Under the pieces are notes generated by a model. It saw nothing but the letters and a program-made list of their open reading frames with translations, was not told the DNA's origin and made no database searches. A DNA stretch of 21,770 nucleotides from CAZAKZ01 sp964485695. GTDB lineage: Bacteria > Planctomycetota > JAFGQW01. Location: the NCBI GenBank assembly GCA_964485695.1, contig CAZAKZ010000098.1:1-21770 (forward strand). The letters are read 5' to 3'. A program made the position numbers and the translations under genes. Below are positions 16,867-21,770 of this stretch, one piece after another; the first letter of the stretch is position 1, and every line of letters begins with the position of its first letter.

Positions 16867-19686
16867 TCAAGGCAACTTCAGTGTTCGAGCAGGTGTTGGA
16901 GAATCCGTGGAGAACGCCTCTTTGTCCGCTAACCGCAGTCGCCGGCCGTCGACCATGTGCGCCCTCACGGGCCGACCGGACAGGACGCAGTCCAGCAGGA
17001 GCGCTGTTCCGTGGAACCGAATCTCGCCGCAGGTCATCTCGGTTGGGCCATCGTACGACAATAGGAACAAGTCGTTGCCGCAGGACAGAGCGGCACAGCT
17101 TGCACCATCGCTCGCCTTGATTTCCAGAGTCCGCACTTTCATCGGTGCCGCATCGCCTGCTGGTAGTGGTTGAATGACTGTCTCGAAATGCCGCGGCAGC
17201 TTGCCGCGCGAGCGGTAGACGATGTCGTGCGACGGTTCGATCGCGTAGAGCGCGAACCAGCCTCGGACCGGGTCTTTCTGACCGATCAGATCGAGGACTT
17301 CCAGACTCCCGCCCTGCGCCGGAATGATCGCGACGTTGGCGAATTCCTTTTCCTTTGTGATCACGACACCATCGGCGCGCACATCCAGATTGACCGCTCG
17401 CGACTTCTTCGCGGCGCCTTTGCCCATGACCACCGGGGCCGGATGGAACAGGATGTCGACCTGATGCTCGCCTTCGCCGAGTACGCGATCGCAGATGATG
17501 GCGTAGCGGCCCTTGACGTAGAAAATACATCGCTGATGCTGGACGTTGCGGATGGCCGCATCAGCGTCGTTCGCCGCTCGGCCACCCCACAGGGCCTTGT
17601 TTCGAGGTGAATACGCTCGCCGGTACCAGCCGCTCGCAAAATCGAAACCGTCGCCAATGTCGAACCGGCGGTCCGGATCGGGCATCTCTTCGGCGGGTCC
17701 AAGCGCGCGATGTTGGCTAAGACCGTCGATCACGATCGTGTTGTGGCTCCACGTGCCGCGCCAATACGGCTCGAATTCGTCGCGTTTGTACGAGTAGATG
17801 CCGGGATCGCCGATCAGCTCTCGGCCGCCGGCGTAGAAGACGAAATTGAGTTTGTCCTCATGCTGGTGTCCGGCGCCGAAGTAGCCCGCGTCGAAGATCA
17901 ACATCTGGCCGTCCGGTCCCCAGCGGTCGCGCATTACACAATAGCCGGCGTGTGTGAAGTCGTGAGACGGCTGCGCCGGTGGCGTTCCTTCGCGGCCTGC
18001 GGTGGCAAACCAACGGAAGTCTTCGCGATCGAAGACCTCGGCTCCCGTTGCCAAGACCTCTGTCGAGGAACTGCGATGCGGGTTCCAGTCGCTCAGCATC
18101 GGAAGCGTCTTATCGGGATACGAAATGTACTGCAGCACCTCTACACCGTCTTCGTACTGATTCCGCAGGCTCTTGGGAACGGGGGCGCTTCGAAAGTTAG
18201 CCAGCCGCATGGCGCTGGCAATGCCCCTCAGCGGGAAATAGTGATAGCCCGGCGAGCATTCCGATTGAAAACCATCGGGAAGGAATGCCGTGGCATTGAC
18301 CCAAGCCAATCGGTTCATCGCCGTCTCGTAGAACAGTGGCGACAGCTTGAACTCTGGAAACAGCAACGCCACGCAGGCCAGACCGGACGACTCGACCTGC
18401 AACCAGTTGCCGCCGCGATATGCGTACATCGACAGGTACTTGCCGTGGTCGAGCGCCGAACGGGCCATATTGAATAGACACTCGCGCTGGAACACGGGAT
18501 GTTCGGCCAGCGCCAGCAGCACGACACCCCAGCGCTGACCTGGCCGGCCGCCGACCTCCAGCGTGCGCCATTGCGCCCAGGTGCGTTCGAACGTCGGCGG
18601 ACTGGTTTCATACCAGGAGTTGAACAGGCGGCACAGGTGTTTGACATACTTATCGTCGCCGGTTTCGCGCCAAGCATTCACCAGCGCCGTCATCCATGGA
18701 TGGTGATTCATCCACACGCGGCTTTCGATGTCGCGGTCGATGATTTTGGCCCAGTCGACCTCTTTCCCATAGTCGAACCGCCGGTGCATGTGAGCGCGGA
18801 TGACGAAAATGTTGCGGCAAATGTCGTCTGCTTCGACGAGATCGACAGCCTTCTGATAGTTGATGTCGGGCCAGTTGTTCTTGCTGGAAAACCGCTGAGC
18901 AAGCGCAGTGACGTAGGCCTCTTCGGCTCCTTTCCAATTGCCCTCGCTAACGTGCCGAGCTACGCCTTGCACGTCGGGACGCGAAAGGTCGAGCTGGGCA
19001 AAGAACGCCTTACCGGGCTGGTCGAACCCAATAGCTTCCGAGTCTGCGTTCGCAGATTCGATAACCGCTTCGGCCGCCTTCCGCCATGCGTCATCGCCTT
19101 TGCCGCCAGACGTGACAAACTGCCCCTTGCCTGTCCGCAGCCACTGCGTTCCGATGTCGTACGTCGCAGTATCCGCCGCCGCGCCGTCTCGAACCAATGA
19201 ACCGGTCAACACCAAGGAACTCGCCGCCGCGTAGAACGTTCGATCCGCGGGGTTCCCTCGCTGTTGATGGGTCCGGATTGGAAAGGTCCACAGCAGCCGC
19301 ATGGCTTGCGTCGCACACAGGTGCGCCACTTCACGCCGGCTGCCTTGCCTTCCCGCCGCAAGGTAGGCCAGGCACTTGAGTTGTCTGGATGCGGTCTTGT
19401 CCACGTCCCACAACGTCGATCCGTGGTCGTGCGCTGGCGTCACTGGGTGCTTGCCGATGAACTGTGCCGCCTTCTCCGCGAATTGCGAATGCTCAAAGAT
19501 AGGCAAGCCGTCATCCCGATGCCAAAGCTCCCTCGCTTGACCTGTGAATTCAAACTCAGCTTCCGCTAACAGCGCAACCGCTTCGTCGAGGTCGAGTTGA
19601 TCCAACCCCTGTTGGGCCTCTGCAGCAAGTGGATTGCTGAGGGCTAGGAAAAGCAGACCGAGGAGACGGATGTTCGTAGCCTTCAT
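16867..19686 (-). CDS. Heparinase II/III family polysaccharide lyase A, exported
   Basis: The 939-residue protein begins at 19686, with GGAG eight bases upstream and a Sec signal peptide (LLGLLFLALSNPLAAEAQQ). Residues about 190-370 correspond to the heparinase II/III N-terminal helical domain (NNWPDINYQKAVDL, VWMNHHPWMTALVNAWRETG). The toroid continues with GGNWLQVESSG (425-435) and FQSECSPGYHYFPL (473-486), where Glu476, Tyr481 and His482 are probable active-site residues. The beta-sandwich domain has the full signature GHQHEDKLNF (606-615), Asp627 in LIGDPGIYSY and SHNTIVIDG (647-655). By family knowledge His609, Asp627 and His648 correspond to the zinc ligands of heparinase II. This is the most canonical and probably the active lyase of the locus. 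It is longer than typical members because of an N-terminal segment before residue 190. It is the first gene of the compact four-gene block. Confidence 0.9.
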   Translation of the reverse strand: MKATNIRLLGLLFLALSNPLAAEAQQGLDQLDLDEAVALLAEAEFEFTGQARELWHRDDGLPIFEHSQFAEKAAQFIGKHPVTPAHDHGSTLWDVDKTASRQLKCLAYLAAGRQGSRREVAHLCATQAMRLLWTFPIRTHQQRGNPADRTFYAAASSLVLTGSLVRDGAAADTATYDIGTQWLRTGKGQFVTSGGKGDDAWRKAAEAVIESANADSEAIGFDQPGKAFFAQLDLSRPDVQGVARHVSEGNWKGAEEAYVTALAQRFSSKNNWPDINYQKAVDLVEADDICRNIFVIRAHMHRRFDYGKEVDWAKIIDRDIESRVWMNHHPWMTALVNAWRETGDDKYVKHLCRLFNSWYETSPPTFERTWAQWRTLEVGGRPGQRWGVVLLALAEHPVFQRECLFNMARSALDHGKYLSMYAYRGGNWLQVESSGLACVALLFPEFKLSPLFYETAMNRLAWVNATAFLPDGFQSECSPGYHYFPLRGIASAMRLANFRSAPVPKSLRNQYEDGVEVLQYISYPDKTLPMLSDWNPHRSSSTEVLATGAEVFDREDFRWFATAGREGTPPAQPSHDFTHAGYCVMRDRWGPDGQMLIFDAGYFGAGHQHEDKLNFVFYAGGRELIGDPGIYSYKRDEFEPYWRGTWSHNTIVIDGLSQHRALGPAEEMPDPDRRFDIGDGFDFASGWYRRAYSPRNKALWGGRAANDADAAIRNVQHQRCIFYVKGRYAIICDRVLGEGEHQVDILFHPAPVVMGKGAAKKSRAVNLDVRADGVVITKEKEFANVAIIPAQGGSLEVLDLIGQKDPVRGWFALYAIEPSHDIVYRSRGKLPRHFETVIQPLPAGDAAPMKVRTLEIKASDGASCAALSCGNDLFLLSYDGPTEMTCGEIRFHGTALLLDCVLSGRPVRAHMVDGRRLRLADKEAFSTDSPTPARTLKLP

Positions 19687-19750
19687 CGCTTGGTCTCCGA
19701 CAGTTCGAGGCGTTGGTCGTTTTGTTAGGCCGTCCGATCGGCTCAGTTCC

Positions 19751-19780
19751 TCTTATACCGCATTTCCGGAGGCGGTACCT
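19751..19780 (-). promoter_or_regulatory. Operator-like inverted repeat and -10-like element before heparinase A
   Basis: TACCGC (19756-19761) and GCGGTA (19772-19777) form a perfect 6-bp inverted repeat with a 10-bp spacer, about 70 nt upstream of the heparinase A start. On the minus strand a TATAAG sequence (19757-19752) overlaps the proximal arm, which is the geometry of a repressor site over a -10 element. No convincing -35 is present at 17 bp. The rest of the 272-nt gap holds the ThiF terminator and nothing else recognisable. Confidence 0.3.
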
Positions 19781-19867
19781 CACCGAGCAAAGCAAATCGA
19801 ACGGACACCGCCCCAAACGTAGACAAGATAACCGGCACATTACCACAGGGGCTAGCGGCTGATAGCT

Positions 19868-19904
19868 AAGAAAACGAGACGCCGACCGCCTTTGGGCGGC
19901 CGGC
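19868..19904 (-). terminator. Intrinsic terminator of the ThiF gene
   Basis: GCCGACCGCC (19881-19890) and GGCGGCCGGC (19895-19904) form a 10-bp stem around a 4-base loop. The single non-Watson-Crick pair is A-C on the plus strand but a G-U wobble in minus-strand RNA, which favours minus-strand use. On that strand the stem is followed within six bases by TTTTCTT. It lies 54 nt after the ThiF stop codon, so it ends the ThiF transcript and insulates the heparinase A operon. Confidence 0.6.
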
Positions 19905-19958
19905 GCGTAGTTGACATGACTGTCCTGCGTCCATTCGCGGCCTCGCGCCTTGACGTGC

Positions 19959-20615
19959 TCATGAAACCGCCCACTCTCCAGCCAACAGATTCAGCGCAAC
20001 GTCACGGTCTATGGGCAGTCCGCGCAGCCAACGCGTGAACTGATGCACCATCAACCCAGCGGCAATGCTTGCTGCATAGATCGTGCTGCGCGATGTGCAG
20101 CTTCCCAGTTGAGCTTCGGATTGAGTGAAAAGCGTAGAGGCGTAATGCTCACGCTCGGCGATGTCACTGACCGTTAGTACACGGATGACCTCGGCGAGCA
20201 TTCTGCCGTCGGTCCAGAATTCGCATCGAGAGTTGACGGACCTCCAGATCGTCCCACGAGCACTGATCGAATCGACGCAACAAAACACCGCTTTGCCGAT
20301 AGCCTGCTTCGGACGAAAACGATCCTGTACGGTTTCGACTCCCGTGCTCGGATCAATGCGAGAAATCGCTTCGGCCGTGGCCGAAACCTTGGGTTCGCCG
20401 ACGTCATTCGCCAAGTACCCCTGCGTCGTGACGTTGGTCAGCTCCACCGAATCAAGATCGACGAGCTGTAGATGTCTTGTTCCGATGGCCGCCAACTGTA
20501 CGGCGACTTGGCGACCGATGGCGCCAACGCCAATCACGGTCACCTTGACGGTCGAAAGCCCTTCCCGTGGTACCAAATCCCGCTGACGCGAAAAGCGTTC
20601 TGTGTCGGTCGTCAT
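19959..20615 (-). CDS. ThiF/MoeB/E1-like adenylyltransferase
   Basis: This 218-residue single-domain protein is a member of the E1-like superfamily, which adenylates the C-terminus of ubiquitin-like or sulfur-carrier proteins. Visible features are FSRQRDL at 8-14, the nucleotide loop GVGAIG at 29-34, LVDLDSVE at 51-58 with the acidic ATP-contact residues, NVTTQ at 61-65 (the usual Arg of N-L-x-R-Q is Thr), EPKVSA at 74-79 and CVDSISAR at 113-120. Cys173 in GSCTSR sits where E1-like proteins often have a conserved cysteine. No CxxC zinc knuckles and no rhodanese or JAB domain are present. It is too short for a canonical MoeB. The ATG overlaps the stop of an upstream acidic reading frame (ATGA), so it was the second gene of an operon. 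Its native partner is not in the window. Roles in cofactor biosynthesis, ubiquitin-like conjugation or defence are all possible. Confidence 0.85.
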   Translation of the reverse strand: MTTDTERFSRQRDLVPREGLSTVKVTVIGVGAIGRQVAVQLAAIGTRHLQLVDLDSVELTNVTTQGYLANDVGEPKVSATAEAISRIDPSTGVETVQDRFRPKQAIGKAVFCCVDSISARGTIWRSVNSRCEFWTDGRMLAEVIRVLTVSDIAEREHYASTLFTQSEAQLGSCTSRSTIYAASIAAGLMVHQFTRWLRGLPIDRDVALNLLAGEWAVS

Positions 20616-20764
20616 CTTTGGATTGCCTCCGGCAGAAATGCATCGTCCTCGTCGACGTAGTCATACCAATCGGATAGCCATTCATCGGACGGCTCGTCGA
20701 TCGAGGGGTGCTTGGCTGCAGCGCTCGGTATCCCACCTATCGCGTCTCCCGAAACTACAGACAC
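20612..20764 (-). CDS. Small acidic reading frame overlapping ThiF; probably a 3' gene remnant
   Basis: On the minus strand an open frame ends at 20612 in a TGA that shares an ATGA with the ThiF start, the hallmark of adjacent operon genes. From a GTG at 20764 it encodes 50 residues. The last 30 are strongly acidic and aromatic (SDEWLSDWYDYVDEDDAF), a composition unlike random frame reading. No Shine-Dalgarno precedes the GTG, and the frame stays open only to a stop near 20838, where it is antisense to the repeat gene. The best reading is the C-terminal end of a larger partner protein whose 5' part was lost by rearrangement near 20,715-20,745. A genuine microprotein cannot be excluded. Confidence 0.4.
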   Translation of the reverse strand: MSVVSGDAIGGIPSAAAKHPSIDEPSDEWLSDWYDYVDEDDAFLPEAIQR

Positions 20765-21138
20765 TGGAACTGTGGCATGCCAATATCGATGACGACGACC
20801 TGCAGTATCTTCGTGGACTGCACAGCCTCGAAAGGCTTGAAATCAGCTTCACCCAGGTCACCGACAAGGAACTTCCTCATCTCGGCGAGATCCGAAGCCT
20901 CAGGGTTCTCGGCCTCAATGAAGACGCGATCACGGACGCTGGAGTGAAGGAACTGGAGACGCACGATGATCTTGAACAACTAGACCTGGGCCGGACCCAA
21001 GTCACCGACGGCTGCGTGCCTAGCTTGAGCAGGCTCAAGGGCATGGAAGAGCTTTCCCTGTGCCAAACCGAAGTGACACCGGAAGGGTTCCGGCGACTTA
21101 CGGCTGCTTTGCCAAGAGCGAAGATCTCCTATCCATAG
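20728..21138 (+). pseudogene. Leucine-rich-repeat protein gene, 5'-truncated
   Basis: The plus-strand frame from about 20728 to the stop at 21138 encodes five consecutive 24-residue leucine-rich repeats beginning at about 20746 (LPKLQTLELWHANIDDDDLQ, LHSLERLEISFTQVTDKELP and so on), closing with an ALPRAKISYP cap. The repeat phase T-x-V/I-T-D-x-x-x-x-x-L is the type common in planctomycetes. The C-terminal end looks intact, but no suitable start codon, Shine-Dalgarno or signal peptide precedes the repeats. In-frame starts farther upstream (ATG at 20638, GTG at 20602) read through sequence that fits the opposite-strand ThiF operon. It is therefore most likely the 3' end of a longer gene brought here by recombination. 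If expressed from an unseen start it would be a small repeat protein for protein-protein contacts. Confidence 0.65.
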
Positions 21139-21177
21139 GAAGACAGAACTGGAAGTCTCGGAACGAATCCGAAGATG

Positions 21178-21204
21178 TTGCACGGCTGTTCGGAGTGGTA
21201 CAAT
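21178..21204 (+). promoter_or_regulatory. Possible promoter for the small membrane protein
   Basis: TTGCAC (21178-21183) and TACAAT (21199-21204) are 15 bp apart. The -10 element matches consensus at five of six positions, but the -35 is weak and the spacing is short. It lies in the 119-nt gap between the repeat gene and the membrane-protein start at 21258. Nothing else is recognised in that gap. Confidence 0.25.
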
Positions 21205-21257
21205 ACGGAGAAATGTCGGGTAAGTTGGGCTGCACATATACGAGTTCTGTGACTATT

Positions 21258-21695
21258 ATGAGATTCTCACTGCGATCGCTTATTACCGCCGTTCTTTGGA
21301 TGTCCGCGTTGCTGGGCGCGACCGTGACCGGCGAAGGTTGGGCTTGTCACCTGTTTGTCATTCTGAACTTCTTCATTCCATTGGTCGCCATTACATTCAC
21401 TTTCGTGTCGCCCCCGCAATCGAGACCATTCTGGCTTGGATTCGCAATTGCATCTGGATTCTTTGTACTTCTCTTCTTGCTGAACGACGAGCAATTCAGC
21501 ATGTTCTCCAAAGACATTTCTGAGATGATCACCAGTGGTCTCCAATTCCCAACAGAAGAAGATCGTTCGATACATTCATACTACATACAGCCGGTTATTC
21601 GCGCTGCGGTTGCTCCGATTGCCGGCATAGTTGTCGGCCTAACCGCGCAGGTGTTCGCACGGGTACGCCAAAACTCGACGCCGGACAACACATAG
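21258..21695 (+). CDS. Small integral membrane protein, unknown function
   Basis: The 145-residue protein starts MRFSLRSLITAVLWMSALLG, a start resembling many short planctomycete membrane proteins, which is why the ATG at 21258 is preferred over in-frame upstream codons (including an ATG at 21213 with AAGGAG-like bases too close to it). Four hydrophobic segments are visible at about 7-24, 30-50, 58-76 and 112-134. A polar loop at about 77-110 contains acidic residues (EEDRSIHSYY), and the C-terminus is charged. No catalytic motif is visible. The gene uses more A/T-ending codons than the lyase locus. It has no evident link to its neighbours. Confidence 0.7.
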   Translation: MRFSLRSLITAVLWMSALLGATVTGEGWACHLFVILNFFIPLVAITFTFVSPPQSRPFWLGFAIASGFFVLLFLLNDEQFSMFSKDISEMITSGLQFPTEEDRSIHSYYIQPVIRAAVAPIAGIVVGLTAQVFARVRQNSTPDNT

Positions 21696-21770
21696 CCATC
21701 GCATGCGCCGAGTCGGGGGAGGCCAACGGATTTCAGGAAGATCACCCAGCAGCCGAAACCTCGTAGCCAC

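Noticed and set aside
16253..17173. Plus-strand open frame of 306 codons
   Set aside because: It spans the antisense of the fusion gene and the end of heparinase A, has no domain or signal, and crosses a well-defined gene junction on the other strand.
16865..17530. Upstream extension of the serine hydrolase-glycosidase fusion by about 220 codons
   Set aside because: It overlaps the end of heparinase A in a different frame. It reads as Arg/Gly-rich shadow sequence, and a signal peptide begins at the ATG at 16864 immediately after the heparinase A stop.
20602..20727. Start of the leucine-rich-repeat gene at GTG 20602 or ATG 20638
   Set aside because: This would place the first 35-40 codons antisense to the ThiF start and its overlapping partner. 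The translated sequence is Arg-rich with no repeat or signal character.
1..21770. CRISPR arrays, tRNA/rRNA genes, insertion sequences, attachment sites
   Set aside because: No regularly spaced repeats, cloverleaf-like segments, transposase or integrase motifs, or long terminal inverted repeats were seen on reading both strands. A covariance-model scan was not possible.

Overview
The window looks like a stretch of a GC-rich planctomycete (Pirellula/Rhodopirellula-like) chromosome. This is an inference from gene content. The signs are secreted heparinase-type lyases, Asp-box and NHL beta-propeller proteins, DUF5060/DUF4038-type glycosidases, a Tat-secreted protein, a 24-residue leucine-rich-repeat protein, and a small membrane protein starting MRFSLRSL, a start I associate with planctomycetes. 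No tRNA, rRNA, CRISPR array or insertion sequence is visible.

Layout: from 1 to about 19,690 every credible gene is on the minus strand, so the locus reads right to left. Heparinase A (19686-16867), a serine hydrolase-glycosidase fusion (16864-14234), a second glycosidase-like protein (14201-12573) and an Asp-box propeller protein (12571-11273) are packed with gaps of 2, 32 and 1 nt, so they are almost certainly one transcript. Heparinase B (11178-8890) follows after 94 nt. A CBM9-like/NHL protein (8717-5529), heparinase C (5394-3007), a large Asp-box protein (2823-421) and a Tat-secreted protein cut by the window edge (326-1) follow after gaps of 94-183 nt, with local hairpins and a promoter-like site suggesting sub-operons.

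Nearly all these products carry export signals, so the locus looks like an extracytoplasmic degradation system for a uronic-acid-containing polysaccharide. Three lyase-fold proteins would cleave by beta-elimination, the two glycosidase-like proteins would trim, and the propeller and CBM proteins would bind or cleave. No SusC/SusD pair, sulfatase, GH88/GH105 unsaturated-uronyl hydrolase, transporter or regulator lies in the window. The substrate cannot be deduced.

Right of 19,690 is an unrelated mosaic. It holds a minus-strand ThiF/E1-like adenylyltransferase with its own terminator and the remains of an upstream partner (ATGA overlap). On the plus strand it has a 5'-truncated leucine-rich-repeat gene and a small membrane protein. 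The most notable observations are the serine hydrolase-DUF5060-DUF4038 fusion, the graded loss of the zinc-site signature across the three lyase paralogues, the open frame continuing past the heparinase B stop, and the broken ThiF module.
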